Notes: generated by a model not told the origin, from the sequence alone. DNA of 64,000 bases from Pseudeuparius sepicola (GCA_963920635.1 OY987306.1:12604001-12668000); one strand, 5' to 3'. Numbered from the stretch's first letter, positions 1 to 10,907 are shown. A program made the numbers and translations.

Positions 1-1
1 C

Positions 2-325
2 GGTCACCCTGTATATTTTTTTAATTGTAGGCCATTTAATGTTCGTTTAAAAGAATATAAAAATTATATCAGGCAAAATGAAATTTCACAGTCAAAAATG
101 TGTGAACACTCTTTTAATAGCAATCATAGGATTTTGTGGGAAATGTCCCAACCAATTCTCAAAGAGAAAGTAGGAAGTAGACGAGACATTAAAGAATCAG
201 CATTTATTCTAGGAAATACGGACAACTGGGTTGCTGAATATTCAGTGGAATTCAGTAAAACATTATTGTCAGTTATTCAAAAAGAAGTTAGTATAGATAT
301 TGTTTCTGTTGTTATGACATCTTAA
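2..325 (+). pseudogene. Penelope-like element GIY-YIG endonuclease, C-terminal fragment
   Basis: The frame is open from base 2 to the stop at 323-325, longer than the ATG-initiated 75-residue frame that starts at 98. Just upstream of that ATG the frame reads RPFNVRLKEY, and further on come CEH, NHRI and KESAFI. This spacing (GR.F..R..EY, then C/A-EH, then xHxI, then K.R..ES.FI) is the usual C-terminal half of the GIY-YIG domain attached to Penelope-like reverse transcriptases. The GIY-YIG signature itself and the RT would lie to the left and are not in the window. Penelope-like elements are the group known to carry hammerhead motifs, which occur elsewhere in this window. Family call is inference from motif order. 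Confidence 0.5.
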
Positions 326-599
326 CCGGAAATTTATTAATCTGTCATTTCACTTTGACATGACATGATTGAGAAAGGAGGAAGATTTATTCCCCGAAAG
401 CTCAAATACAAATTTGTTGTAGTTATTTTTTGAGTTACACGTTCAAAGTTTCGTTCATTTACTGTTAAGAATTTATGAATTCTCCAGGCAACTTGAAAAA
501 GTTGTCTTTTAATCAGTTTGGTGGCGAAAAACCCAATTAAAAAATTAAATGGTCATTATCATTCGCTTCATGATGACATTACACAACCGAAACGCAGAC
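326..599. other. No recognisable feature
   Basis: AT-rich stretch between the Penelope-type fragment and the GATA tract. I see no coding pattern or clear repeat. Confidence 0.4.
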
Positions 600-605
600 A
601 TAACA

Positions 606-1020
606 TAATGATAGATAGATAGACATTTATTGGTAAACAATACACAAAGTGTTTGTACAAGTCGAGTAATAAAATTAATGAAACTAATGTTGAAAATTTT
701 GAACAATAATTAACGAATATTACATATTAAAATTAAAATCAGAGTTAAAATATTCCTCGAATGAATAAAAAGCATTCTTTATGAGGTACTTCTTAACTTC
801 CAGTCCAGACTGGGAGGCCGGGCGATCGGGCGAGCGCCCGAAGGGCCGCCGGGTTTGGGGCTGATGGGGGCCGCAGGCCCCCTGCAGCCCACAGCCCACA
901 AGTCATGTAATAAATTATAGAAATATAGAGATATCCCGATTTTGGCCGTAAACTCGACAGCGATGCTGCGGCGCTTCGGCCGCACCAGCCGTTGGGCTGC
1001 ACTTGTACTTGTACCAAATT
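606..1020 (-). mobile_element. 3' end of a non-LTR retrotransposon (low confidence)
   Basis: A short GATA microsatellite (about 608-625) is followed by ACATTTATTGGTAAACAATA. A simple-repeat tail followed by an ATTTATT-type 3' terminus is how - strand CR1-like elements end here; compare 23663 with an AAT tail and 35477 with a TTTA tail. A very GC-rich block (785-900) follows, out of character with the flanks. No RT motif is visible, so only the terminus is proposed. Confidence 0.35.
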
Positions 1021-1160
1021 CTAGAGAATACTATAAGTCCGCTCACTTGGCCTGTGTAAACAAATATTTTCCCCCTGCCCGATCCCCCTTCCTTCGCCTT
1101 AGCCCTCGATCGATATCCCGCTGAGCGAGTGATTGCAAGTGTTGCAAATTCTCAGTAGTG

Positions 1161-1300
1161 ATGGCTTATCACGATTCTTATTGCAGTGCGGATGGCTGTA
1201 AAAGCAACTGAAAAGACTGTGTGATTTTTTCGAATTCATAAAGATCCTGAAGGGCAAGATTTAGTTTGACGTATAAGAAAAATTTCTTAATCAATTATTT
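1161..1300 (+). pseudogene. Degenerate THAP-domain remnant (tentative)
   Basis: Starting at ATG 1161 the frame reads MAYHDSYCSADGCKSN followed by a stop. After a frame change, KDPEGQDLV and RIRKIS follow. A C-x4-C-x-N start followed by a K-D-P segment and a basic stretch resembles the first half of a THAP zinc finger, as seen more clearly at 5539, 7936 and 19198. Stops and frame changes make it non-functional if it is one. Confidence 0.22.
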
Positions 1301-2760
1301 CTGTAGTCGTCGAAATATTATTAAGTATATATTTTGAATAATATAAAGCCAACATCTCACAGGTGTGTTTTTCCTTTGTTTTACCTAAATAAAAATGTTG
1401 TAATTATTGCAGATGTCAGCTATGGAAGAAGGCCTTAGGCTTCGTCAAAGACCATAAATTTCCGAATATTGCACCTCGTCATTCACTTCCTCTGGAAAAA
1501 GTTTATTAACAATTGCTGTTCAATTAAGATTATGACCCGAACTTATGGTTAGAGGCATATTCGTCTGCATAATCTGGCAGGCAGAGACAAGTGAACAATA
1601 TTTTGTGAACTAAAAGCCTATGAAGGCAGCTCATGACCATTTGGCAGTTTGAAAGTACCTCCACGAGAATTTAATGAATATACAGGGTGTTTACTTTTAT
1701 CTTGTACACTATAGGGATCTTTCAAACCATTAGAGCTACAGGGTCGGTTAAATTAGGAAAAAATTGTGCTTATTTATGGGCTTCAAGGATCTGAAAAGAA
1801 ATTTGAGATACCTCACTCCGTTTCTGAAATATCCTGAAGAAACTGAAAACTGTAGATTTCGAAAATATTTTATTAAACAATGAAACATTACGGAATTTTG
1901 TACTATTATGTTTTTGGACATGCCCTTTCCACTAAGTGCATCAAAATTTTTCTAGGAGTAATAGATTTTGAGTTACAGGTAGTATAACGGTTTCAAAGAT
2001 TCCTATATTCCTATTTAATGACTTATCGCGACAGGATGGCTTAGGTTCTAGCCTACTTAAGATATCCGATCAGTAAAATACATATATCTGTGTGCAAATT
2101 TTTCCCATGAATATTTGGTCTCAGTATATACGCGATTTCGTATTTACTACAAACTTAAATTTGCGAATAGGGAATTAACAACCCAAAGACAAAATAAATC
2201 AAATCCAAAACTTACAATTTTGCAAAACTTGTAAACTATGTATATGATTTTGTTTTTTTTTTGCTGCTAGGTACACACTTATGTACTAAAAACTAACGAT
2301 ATACACTAATGATTCACGGTGCATAATGGAAAGTTGATATATAGAGGTGCCCCCGTATAACTTGGTGCAACCAGCGTTACGGTGATTTGTATAGTCCATG
2401 CTCGTAAATAACGGAGTGGTGAGCTGACATTGATTTAAGACTTGTGGCAAAAAATCGGTGGCTTTTCGGCGACGAAGGAGTGATCGGACTTATAGTATTC
2501 TTTGCTTGTACTGTAGACGCCGCGCGTCGGGAGTCGTGGGTGGTTACGTATTCCAGTAGCAGTAGTGTAGCAAATTGCACACTACTATAACCGCTATGGG
2601 TTAATGACAATACCTATGCTTACTACGTATAACGAACAACGAACCAACGAACGTCTTGGTCGTATCAAAGATAGGTGTTTTTAGTAGAAAATTATAATTT
2701 GATTAATAAATAATAAAATGTTTACGTAAATATTTGTCCCTAAATAGATAGTCCATCCAT
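1301..2760. other. Intergenic/repeat-derived DNA, unassigned
   Basis: At 1682 a TACAGGGTGTTTAC motif looks like one end of a mariner-type MITE, but I could not find the partner end. The rest is AT-rich with only short frames lacking recognisable motifs. Confidence 0.35.
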
Positions 2761-2761
2761 T

Positions 2762-2775
2762 GGGGGGGGGGGGGG
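2762..2775. repeat. Poly-G tract, 14 bases
   Basis: An uninterrupted run of 14 G at the 3' side of the - strand RT relic. It could be that element's tail or an independent slippage tract; homopolymer length is error-prone in sequencing. Confidence 0.8.
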
Positions 2776-2776
2776 C

Positions 2777-4230
2777 TTTGGACTTTTCTTTAAATACTCC
2801 AATCGCCAACACGCCGGAGGCTAGGTCTAGGTACAGAGGGGCTGGTTGGAAGCCGTGGCCCGGGCCGATCGGATGGTCCAGTCCGGCTCTGATTTTGAAC
2901 CCGAATCTCTGATGTCTCGAGGTAAGGCATTAAAAAAATTTGTACCATAGTGTGTTGGGCTATTTCTGGTTCTTGCAAGCCTAAGAAAGTCAGGGACCAG
3001 GTTGTTACCACCTCTAGTCTGGTAATTATGGTCAGCACCGTGAGACCTGAACAAACAAAGATTCTCTCTGACATAGACCAAACAATGCAAAATGAAGAGA
3101 CTCGGGAAAGTTAAAATATTTAAATCAATGAAGCACTGTCGACAATCATCCCTAAAACCAACACCACAGATAACTCTAACACATCTCCGCTGCATCCTGA
3201 AAACACTCTCCTCGTGGCATGAGTGACCCCATATTAGGACAGCGTATGACATCCTTGAGCTGAAGAGTCCATGATAGGCACATAAAACAGTTGGTAACGA
3301 AGTAGTTTTAGCGATGCTTCATATCAGGAAGACTACCCTAGCGAGAGATTTCATCAGGTGAGCCACATGGAACTCCCACGTCAGACCAGAATGACACCAA
3401 GGAATTTAACCTTTCCAGAACCATACTCGGAACCCGAGGAAGTGGTGGATGAGTCCCTCATAAGGCTGAAATTAATGTTTTGGGTTTTATTGTCATTCTG
3501 AGACAATTTATTTGCCTGGAACCAGAGCTGAAGGCCTCTCTGAGACATCTCAAAGCTGGAACAGGACTGATGAGAGGGGTGGTAAGTCTCAAAGTACGAT
3601 GCATCATCAGCAAAAAGAACGATGTCACCCTCAAATCGTTTAAAGGCAAGATCATTTATGTATACCAAAAAAAATGATTGGGCCCAAAACTGAACCCTGT
3701 GGAACCCCATAAGGCAATCTCCTGAAGGTAGATGATCTTCCATTGACCACAACATACTGGGAGCGATCTGAGAGGTAGGATCCAACCAAATCGATGGCAT
3801 CACCACGAAACCCATAATGACGCAGCTTCTCACAGAGAACGTCATGAGACACACAATCAAAAGCCTTAGTAAGATCTAAGAAAGATGCCCGAGTATCAAG
3901 AAATCTCTCAAATCCCCCAAGAACCCTCGACGTTAAGTGATCAATTGCGAGGGTCGTGGTCCTACCTCCCCGGAATCCAAACTGTGCTGATGAGAACAAT
4001 TCATTATCCTCAAAGTACTGATTTGTTTCTTTAACACTGACTCGAAAATCTTCGACAGTATTGGAAGGATAGAAATAGGACAATAGCTTGAGTAGTCCTC
4101 AACAGAACCCTGGCCCTTAAACACTGGCACAACTTTTGCAGTTTTAAAAATAAGGGGGAAGACATTCTTAGAAATTGCCTGATTTATAAGATTCGTCAGG
4201 GGAACCATAAGTAAATTTTTTAGGGTCTTA
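2777..4230 (-). pseudogene. CR1/Jockey-type non-LTR reverse transcriptase, frameshifted
   Basis: Read on the - strand, four overlapping frames give consecutive parts of one RT. 4208-3933 has KVVPVFKGQG and the YCPISILPILSKIFE block. 4083-3652 has QFGFRGGRTT, then FLDLTKAFDCVSHD (motif A, first catalytic Asp) and YGVPQGSVLGP (motif B). 3860-3381 has VLFADDAS (motif C, FADD) and KVKFLGVIL. 3252-2827 gives the C-terminal region with LIWGHS and the FRMQRRCVRVI block. The order and spacing are those of CR1/Jockey-clade ORF2. At least three frame changes break it, and the endonuclease domain is missing, so it is a 5'-truncated dead copy. The 3' side ends beside the poly-G run. Exact clade is uncertain. 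Confidence 0.85.
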
Positions 4231-4439
4231 ATTGGTAACTTAAGTATCCTAATGTTTATAATACATTGTTTTACGTTGTGCTAGGGATGCTGGGGACATC
4301 GGCAGTTTTTAATGGCGTGTGATGTGGATGCAATGTGCAGTTAGAAATGAAATTTTGAGTGCGCTACGCCACACCTACCTACTGTGAGTTCTAAATCCCA
4401 ACACTTTGAATTCTCGCCAGACCGACATCTCGACAGGCC
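4231..4439. other. No recognisable feature
   Basis: Short AT-rich stretch between the RT relic and the repeat cluster; nothing assignable. Confidence 0.3.
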
Positions 4440-4862
4440 AACCTTTGCAACAACACATTCGCCACACGATATCGTCGCTGACACCTAAATCCCAGGAGTC
4501 AGGCTTTCCATAAAAACAAAGTCTCACGAGGCAGACTTTTAGTTTCGCAACACTGCACGTGGTTAAACGCTCGTGCTATGGGGCAAGGAATATATTGAGC
4601 CTAGATCACCCATGCAATTTTGTTGTCATATTATCAAAAGTCTGCCTCGCGAGACGACTTTGTGGAAAATCTAGGTCCTGGGATTTAGGTTTCGCAAAAA
4701 GTCGGCATTGCGAGATGCTTCGTGGGTGAGCCTATAGGTCACCCGTGCAATGCAACATTGTCATATCAAATGTCTGCCTCGCGAGACGACAATTTTATCG
4801 GAAGTCTAGGTCCTGGGATTTCGGTTTTGCGAAGTCAGGCTTTCGCGATGCTTCGGAAATTC
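4440..4862. repeat. Direct and inverted repeat cluster with GTCTGCCTCG motif
   Basis: Two direct copies (about 4640-4730 and 4770-4860) share GTCTGCCTCGCGAGACGAC and TAGGTCCTGGGATTT. An inverted partial copy lies at about 4480-4560 (ACCTAAATCCCAGGAGTCAG, ACGAGGCAGACTTTTAG). The result is a small foldback. I do not recognise the family. Confidence 0.5.
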
Positions 4863-4929
4863 AGCTTGTAGATTAGAAATTTCCCGTTTTGCGCAGGTGT
4901 AAATTATTAAAAAGTCCGGTAATTGTTTC

Positions 4930-5165
4930 CCGTGGTGTATATCTGCCCCGATTTTTTTGAAATTTTGGCTACCCCCTATTTTCGGGGACCCTGAACAAGA
5001 ATCTGACCTTAGTTTTTGGTGTTCGTACGTAGTTTCCGAGAAAATGAATTTTCAAATTTCCTTTTGACATCGCATTTTTCACGGCGATATTTGTGGTTAT
5101 AATTTAGATGAATTTGGCTCAAACTGATCACCTTTTGCAACATCGAAACTTCGCGAAAACCATAA
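4930..5165 (+). repeat. Partial copy of the 21.5-kb palindromic MITE family
   Basis: Carries in order TTGAAATTTTGGCTACCCCC, a GACCCTGAACAAGAATCTGA-type block, GAAAATGAATTTTCAAATTT, and the CATCGAAACTTCGCGAAAAC segment. These are the same successive blocks as the arms at 21543-21860, 22200-22440 and 27603-27900. Only one arm is present here. Confidence 0.7.
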
Positions 5166-5538
5166 ATAAATAGGTTAGGAATAACAGAGAAAGCTGGAAC
5201 GATAAAAAAGGATGGAAACATGATAAGTCCGCTTCCAAGAAAATCTAGCAAAAATGAAATCGCTGCCTAACCGACTCCGGCAGAGCTCAGGCAGCGCTAG
5301 CCCAGAAAAGGACGAATATTTTCTGGGGCGCTAGCTAGCGCCACGATAGACTTACCCACCGTTTGTCAGTAACGAATCCGAAAACAAGGCAAATCTGCGC
5401 ATCTACGTCAGTTGCGAGTCACGAATTCAAAACGCGGTTGTGTATTACGATTTTTTTATAGTTTACAGTTTAATGTGTCAAGAAAAAATTGTAAATAACT
5501 GCCAGTCCAGCTCGACAGTGCTTTAAAATAGGCCAGAA

Positions 5539-5738
5539 ATGCCGGGATGTGCAGTCAGCGTTTGTCCAAATAATAACAGAAACAGTAAGGGAACGGAAAT
5601 TAAGTACTATAGATTTCCCAAGGACAATAATCTTGCCAAAAAATCGATTGCTGCATGCCCTAGACAAGACATATGGAGCAATTTAAATTCTGACTCGCAA
5701 CTGACGCGTCACAAGATGCGCAATGACATACCGTGGGT
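5539..5738 (+). pseudogene. THAP zinc-finger exon, partial and degenerate
   Basis: ATG 5539 opens MPGCAVSVCPNNNRNSKG, then YYRFPKDNN and a W-S block. A first Cys pair near the N terminus, an N-rich turn and a (Y/F)xRFPKD segment are hallmarks of the C2CH THAP DNA-binding domain used by P-element transposases. The second half should contain CSxHF. Instead the frame reads NSDSQLTRHKMRND, so that zinc ligand pair is missing or mutated. The frame meets a good splice donor (CCGTGG|GTAAGT) at 5738/5739, so this may be a real exon 1 whose downstream exons are not visible. Extending the open frame to 5793 would read into the intron. Confidence 0.55.
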
Positions 5739-6685
5739 AAGTTTATCGTGGCTTATATCTGTATTTCTGCCCGTTCAATGCACATTGACGTAAAGCGCTG
5801 GCAGCGATCAGCGATTACAGATTTGGGAGTGCATTGAACGCAACCAACGTCTAGCATAAACCCACCTTTCTTATGTATGGGTTGCGGTTCACTTACATCA
5901 GTCTGTCAATCCAGCTCTGATATATTTCTATTTATGGCAATCTAGGGTTCCTCCCATGATACAATGAAAAGAAGGTATGATAGATCGGCGTCACAATTTC
6001 GTCCCGCTCTGCGCATGACGTCACGCGGAGCGGATTATTTGAATTTTAAGGCGGGAAGCGGGTTTTTCTAATGGAATATTGAGTTATGTATCCGTAAATT
6101 AATGTTGTACTAGGTGGCATGATTTAGAAAATACGACTAATTTAAAAATAACATGATAATCAAGCTAAGAAAATTCTCAGTAGGGTAAGCATTTGTATTT
6201 TTTAACACAAAGATAATGCATCAACTGTAAGGACTTCCTTAGTGCAGGTAAATAACTCAAAGTTTATTTCTTCTTACAAAGGAAATAAAAATGATCGATA
6301 ACAACGAAAATTTCCAAGGATTGCAAGAGAATACTAGAATAATAGCGGTCGCCATAAGTAAAAATAAATACCGATGAATTATTGAAAAAATATATAAAAC
6401 ATAGAAATTTAAAAAAAATAAAGTGAATTTTTAAGGCAACAATGTAAAATTATATAAAATATAGCTAAATTTTAAAACGCCTTTATTTTAAAAAAATTAA
6501 TACATATTTTATTATTTAAAATTATGATGTAATTTTTAACCTTTTCCGTTTTCCAGTTATATCCTTATCTTTTTTATTCAAAAATACATCCTCGACTTTC
6601 TCGATTTTTTAATTTCTGCTGAACAATTTATCCTTAAAGAAGTATTATATAAATTGCTTATGTAACCTTTGCTAATCAAGAAACT

Positions 6686-6779
6686 ATCGGGACATGGAAT
6701 TAAAAATTGCCTCAAATTCTTCCATGTGGCTCATCATTTGCTGGGATGGTTTACTTAGTCCACCAATTTTGTTCGCCAT
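6686..6779 (-). pseudogene. Second copy of the P-like transposase C-terminal motif
   Basis: The - strand reads MANKIGGLSKPSQQMM, then MEEFEAIF, ending at a stop at 6686. It matches the GGLAKPSEEM...EELEKIF motif about 500 bp away in the same element. Two C-termini in one element suggest a duplication or the fusion of two deleted copies. Confidence 0.45.
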
Positions 6780-7209
6780 CATTCAGCTCTAAGCTTAAGC
6801 TAGGTATCACTTGTTAGATTGTTAACATAGAATGCATATCTAAATGAAAGCAAACTGTAATAAAATGCAAATATGGAAAAATATATATTTATTAAGTTTT
6901 GTTACACTTTTTTAACCAAGAGGTCCAGACTGGGAATCCCTCAAAACTTATTTTGAACATTTAAGAAAATCCTATAATAATCTACAGACAAACTGTTACG
7001 AAACAGTTTTTAACATGTTCCTTTTTCTATACAAGGTCATTTCTCCCAAATTTTTATTTAAATTTTTCATTCTAAAGTACATTCTTGACCTAAAAAAAGT
7101 TTCTTAATCTGCTTACTACAGTTTACTTTTGATGCTTGTTCTAGCAAATGTTAAATAATATCCTTTACAAATAAACAGTAAAATATCCTTTACAAATAAA
7201 CAGTTCACC

Positions 7210-7936
7210 CGAATTTACACATTAAATATTTTTTCTAGTTCCTCTATGTTTTTTATCATTTCTTCTGATGGCTTGGCCAAACCCCCCTCAGACACATCAA
7301 CCCAGGTGCAATTCTCATGATTTGTTGATGCCATAGGTTCAGTGGTTCGTAATTTGCAGCCCGCTAAATATTCTAAACCATCATAAACTAAAGAATCGAT
7401 TTCTTCAGCTAACTCATTTCTGACAGCTCTATATCCATTTCTTTTCCTTTAGAAGTCAAATCAGCAAGGCATTCACTGCTTAAAAGTTTTTCGGGCAATG
7501 GGCAATGGCTGCAGTTTTGGGGTATTAAAAACAAATTAAACAACTTAAGATGTTCAACGAACCTGTCTTGAGGAATTCCGTCCACAATTTTTGATAGATT
7601 TCTTTTATTTATTCGTTCACTTCTCGCCTTATCATATATTTCACTGTTAACTTTTGATTTGGCAAATTAAGTATCGGTATGGAGTCTGATGGCTTCACAA
7701 GCCGGTGATTTTTTGCTGAATACCCTGGCAATTCATATTTTAAATTCCTCTCATAGCTTTCCCCACTAAAATGTGAGCAAACTAGCGGTATTCACATTAA
7801 ATTTGTCCTTTCGTTTACAAGCAATCGTCCACTGTTTAATAAGATTTTCATCCTTTGGGAAACGGAAAAACATGAACTATCCCGTAAATGTCTTTGCTTC
7901 ATTGTCTGCATTACAACTTGCTACAGCACAACGCAT
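7210..7936 (-). pseudogene. P-element-type transposase relic: THAP domain plus C-terminal region
   Basis: Start at ATG 7936 (-). The frame reads MRCAVASCNADNEAK and then a stop. After frame changes come FRFPKDENLIKQW, ACKRKDKFNVN, VCSHFSGESYERNL and KPSDSIPILNLP. Together these give the full C2CH THAP signature: C-x4-C, a W, and C-x2-H-F. Towards 7210 another frame gives EYLAGCKLRT and WVDVSEGGLAKPSEEM followed by NIEELEKIF. The AGxx...WV...GGLxKPS pattern is the C-terminal end of P-superfamily transposases. The central RNase-H-like and GTP-binding parts are missing and several stops intervene, so it is inactive. DNA binding to the element ends would be its ancestral role. Confidence 0.75.
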
Positions 7937-8000
7937 TTTAAAACGTAAATAATTATTTAAATTATGCAAATTAACGTCGCCACAAACTGACACTGACACC

Positions 8001-8018
8001 CCTAACCTAACCTAACCT
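8001..8018. repeat. Three CCTAA units (insect telomere motif, interstitial)
   Basis: CCTAACCTAACCTAACCTA occurs inside the P-like element. Too short to indicate a telomere. Confidence 0.5.
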
Positions 8019-8152
8019 ATATATTTTGTGACTGCTACCGAAACCACTCCGCGTGACGTCGCATGACTCCGCCCACAATGAGCAATATCATACCTTCTTT
8101 ATTATTATTATATCATGGGTTCCTCCTAATAAAGGAACCCTATATGGCAATC

Positions 8153-8835
8153 TAAGGAAGAAATCTGGGTTCAATAGGTTATTATGGCATTTACCCATAG
8201 ACAGTGTTGATAAATAAAGCTCCATGAAGACAAGTTTCATGTTAAAAAAGAAAAATATAAAATATTAAGGCTACAACCGTTTGCCTGGCCGATTTTTCTT
8301 TTACTAAAACCACAGATTAAAATTAAAAACATAAATTAATTAATATTAATAATATGGATATAATATATTTTGTGATAATATGGACCCTCCATCACCCCTC
8401 CATAATAATAAATAAACGAATATGTGTGTGCCTTGTTTATTGTTTATACCACAGATAAAACTGTGTGTTTATGCCAGAGATATCTGTTTACACCTCAGAC
8501 TAGACATCAGACTAATTTTTATTCATTAGTCGTCTGAGGTTTATTTATATGGGTTTATACCTCAGAAAAATAAAAAACATAGAAATGGCATCTGTAGAGT
8601 GAAATGTTTGTAAGGGGTAGCACTTTTTATACTCTATTATTTATTTACTAGTTAAAGTTTAACAGCGTTGCCAATAATTCATAATGAAAAACTTATTTCT
8701 CTGTTAAATTAAAATAATCTTCAAGATCAAATTGCAAATAATAGTTTTTCAACAGTGGTTTCCGTTGTATGTAGGGATCAGTCAGTTGCAAATACGTTTG
8801 CTTTGAAGTAAATAATGGTAGATAATACCTATATG
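8153..8835. other. No recognisable gene
   Basis: AT-rich. TTTATACCACAGAT and TTTATACCTCAGA recur several times between 8430 and 8570 (a small cluster of related short repeats). No coding signal. Confidence 0.35.
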
Positions 8836-8843
8836 ATATTTAT

Positions 8844-8872
8844 TAGGGTTCCGTCCCTATCCAGGAACTCTA
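8844..8872. mobile_element. 29-bp TAGGGTTCC micro-element with 8-bp TSD
   Basis: TAGGGTTCC at the left and GGAACTCTA at the right are separated by only 11 bases. A perfect 8-bp direct repeat ATATTTAT flanks the unit (8836-8843 and 8873-8880). The ends match the 28-bp unit at 5943/8142. Confidence 0.6.
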
Positions 8873-9438
8873 ATATTTATGTATTAAGGTCTGCCTGACT
8901 AATAGGTGAATCTAGTATTTATAATTATTTAGACACTTATTAGGCAGTATTTCTATACTACGTGTCGTACTTTAATCTGTGATGCATAGGCGTAGCTAGC
9001 CTTTTTTCTCTGGGGGGGGCTTAAGCCCCTGAAGGAGATGAGATTCGGTAACCCGCAAAAGCGCCGGAGCGCCGCATATAAACACTTTGGTGTATATATG
9101 TTTACCTAACTCACTATAAAACGACTCAAATTTCCGTTTAAAAATAAAAGTAAGCCATGATTTTGTCGAATAAGCGTTACCGTTTACGTCACAGCACCTG
9201 CGCGCGGGCATACCGTTTTCTGTGTATCGTGGGTTATTGCTCGGATGAATGAATAGTCAATTGTCAATTAATTAGGTAGGTACTTATTTGTAAATGAACT
9301 TAATGAACTAAATGAAGAAAATTAAAGTACTTACGCAAACTATAGTAGAGCTTATTTACTTATTATTAATCGGCACAACGTTATTAATTTAAATACACAC
9401 AACTTTACTACATACATGGTGAGTTTCGATGCCCACTA

Positions 9439-10797
9439 TGGGGATCTCAAAAACTAGCAGAGCTAGAACAAAGGTTAAATGAGGAAAGAATTGCAGTTTT
9501 GTTCATGGCTCACTAGATACTTTGAAAAGAGTGATTTTTTGCTATTTCATCAGATCTCTGTAGCTCCGTTATTTCTGATTATACAGAAAAACTGTTGAGA
9601 TAAAAATTGTAGATAATTTTGGGCTTAATAAGATAATCTCATCCAATTTTTTAGGTTGTTTGTAATTTTTGAGATATGACATAAACTTGTGTTTTTTTTT
9701 TAATTTAAATCATAGTTGGCTGTGGCCTTATCAAATCGGCCGTTTTTTGAGCTTTCCAAAGTCAGCCATGGAATATTTTCATAATTACGTTCTATTGTAT
9801 AATAAGACATACTTCAAACTTTCAAATATTTTATTTTTAGCTGGTAACAAAATGTAACAAAATAAAACAAAAATTATCATGATGGAGCTCCACCACATAA
9901 TTATTCACCCGTAAGAAATTACCTAGATCAGCTCTATCCAAATAGTTGGATAGGGAGAAATAGACCTAGGATCTCCTGGTAGCCCCGATCCCCCGATTTG
10001 TCTGTTTTGGATTTCTTTTTGTGGGGAACAGTACAAAATAAAGTATGAGACAATTGTGAAATCAAGAGCAGCTGTTTTAGAAGCGATTGCCAGTATTGAC
10101 AGGCGCACTCTAAGAAAGGCGACAAATTCAGTTTTAAAAAGATGCAATATTTTCATAAATAATAATGGTGGATTGTTTGAACACCATTTTTTATTTTAAA
10201 AGGTGACATTTTAAAATAATAATAATTTGAATTTTGAGTTTTTTAATTTTTGTTTTATTTTATTACATTTTGTTAGCAGCTAAAAACAAAATATTAGAAA
10301 GTTTGAAGTACGTCTAATTATAAAATAGAACGTAATTATGAAAATATCCCATGGCTGACTATGTGAAAATTTAAAAAAAATCAGAAAATTAGCCATAGCT
10401 CTTTTATTTTTTATAATAACTATGCCGAGTATTATATTTTTGGAAAGCTAAAAAAATGGCCGATTTTATAAGGCCACAGCCAACTCTGATTTACATTTAA
10501 AAAAACACAAGTTTATGTCATATCTAAAAAATCACAAACAACATAAAAAATTGGATAGGATTATCTTATTAAGACCAAAATTATCTACAATTTTTGTCTC
10601 TACAGTTTTTTTGTATAATCAGAAATAACGGAGCTACAGAGATCTGATGAAATAGCAAAAAATCACTCTTTTGAAAATATCTAGTGAGCCATGAACTTTT
10701 TTAAAAATCCAAAAGGGGCATTAGATTGAGCATTCAAAACTGCAATTCTTTCCCCATTTAACCTTTGTTCTACTCTGATAGTTTCCGAGATCCCCTG
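9439..10797. mobile_element. Mariner-type element with about 400-bp inverted arms
   Basis: The left arm begins TA|TGGGGATCTC and the right arm ends GAGATCCCCTG|TA. The arms are inverted over about 9439-9870 and 10270-10797 with clear shared blocks such as GGCTGTGGCCTTAT, TCTGTAGCTCCGTTATTTCT and AGTGATTTTTTGCTATTTC. A TA dinucleotide on both sides fits IS630/Tc1/mariner insertion. The centre carries a transposase remnant. Confidence 0.8.
9921..10199 (+). pseudogene. Mariner-like transposase, C-terminal fragment
   Basis: Reading + from 9921: YLDQLYPNSWIGRNRPRISW, a stop, then PRSPDLSVLDFFLWGTVQNK. After a one-base frame change follow YETIVKSRAAVLEAI and the C-terminal NNNGGLFEHHF. The block W-P-x-R-S-P-D-L-x-x-L-D-F-F-L-W-G contains the third acidic residue of the DD(n)D triad in many insect mariner-like transposases. 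The Pro expected after the Trp is replaced by the stop. The N-terminal HTH and first two acidic residues are gone, so the element cannot move itself. Confidence 0.75.
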
Positions 10798-10907
10798 TAT
10801 ACTGATACTGCATAAGTAAAAATATAGATGTACATTGGCGTCTTCGCAGTATTACATATCAATCACAGTAAGCAGTCACGTCCAGCCGTCCAGGTTCGCA
10901 GTGATGC

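Larger units (their letters stand above)
5955..8117. mobile_element. P-like (THAP) DNA transposon, 2163 bp, internally deleted
   Basis: Ends are inverted: CATGATACAATGAAAAGAAG with GGTATGATA on the left against TATCATG with ATCATACC on the right. Subterminal GACGTCACGCGGAG blocks are also inverted (about 6018 and 8046). A perfect 9-bp direct repeat GGTTCCTCC flanks it (5946-5954, 8118-8126). The CATGATA terminus resembles canonical P-element ends, and the - strand interior encodes a THAP domain plus a transposase C-terminal motif. The catalytic core is absent. Confidence 0.85.
5943..8142. mobile_element. 28-bp TAGGGTTCC micro-element, split by a P-like insertion
   Basis: Left half 5943-5954 (TAGGGTTCCTCC) and right half 8127-8142 (TAATAAAGGAACCCTA) form a 28-bp TIR-TIR unit once the intervening element and one copy of its duplication are removed. 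It is flanked by a perfect 10-bp direct repeat, TATGGCAATC, at 5933-5942 and 8143-8152. A second unit of this kind is at 8844-8872, and a right half recurs at about 17953. Confidence 0.6.

Noticed and set aside
779..1124. Overlapping frames on both strands in a GC-rich block
   Set aside because: High GC lowers stop frequency; peptides are Pro/Ala/Arg-rich without motif and compete on both strands.
3560..3615. CTGATGA near 3568 as a hammerhead core
   Set aside because: It lies in the RT relic and has no GAAA or cleavage triplet at suitable spacing; the nearby TCATCAG at 3604 is the FADD codon run read in reverse.
8001..8018. Telomere-proximal location from CCTAA repeats
   Set aside because: Only three units, inside a transposon.
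9555..9575. CTGATGA in the mariner arms (also 10645)
   Set aside because: Followed by AAATAGCAAAAAATCACT with no GAAA and no helix pairing.
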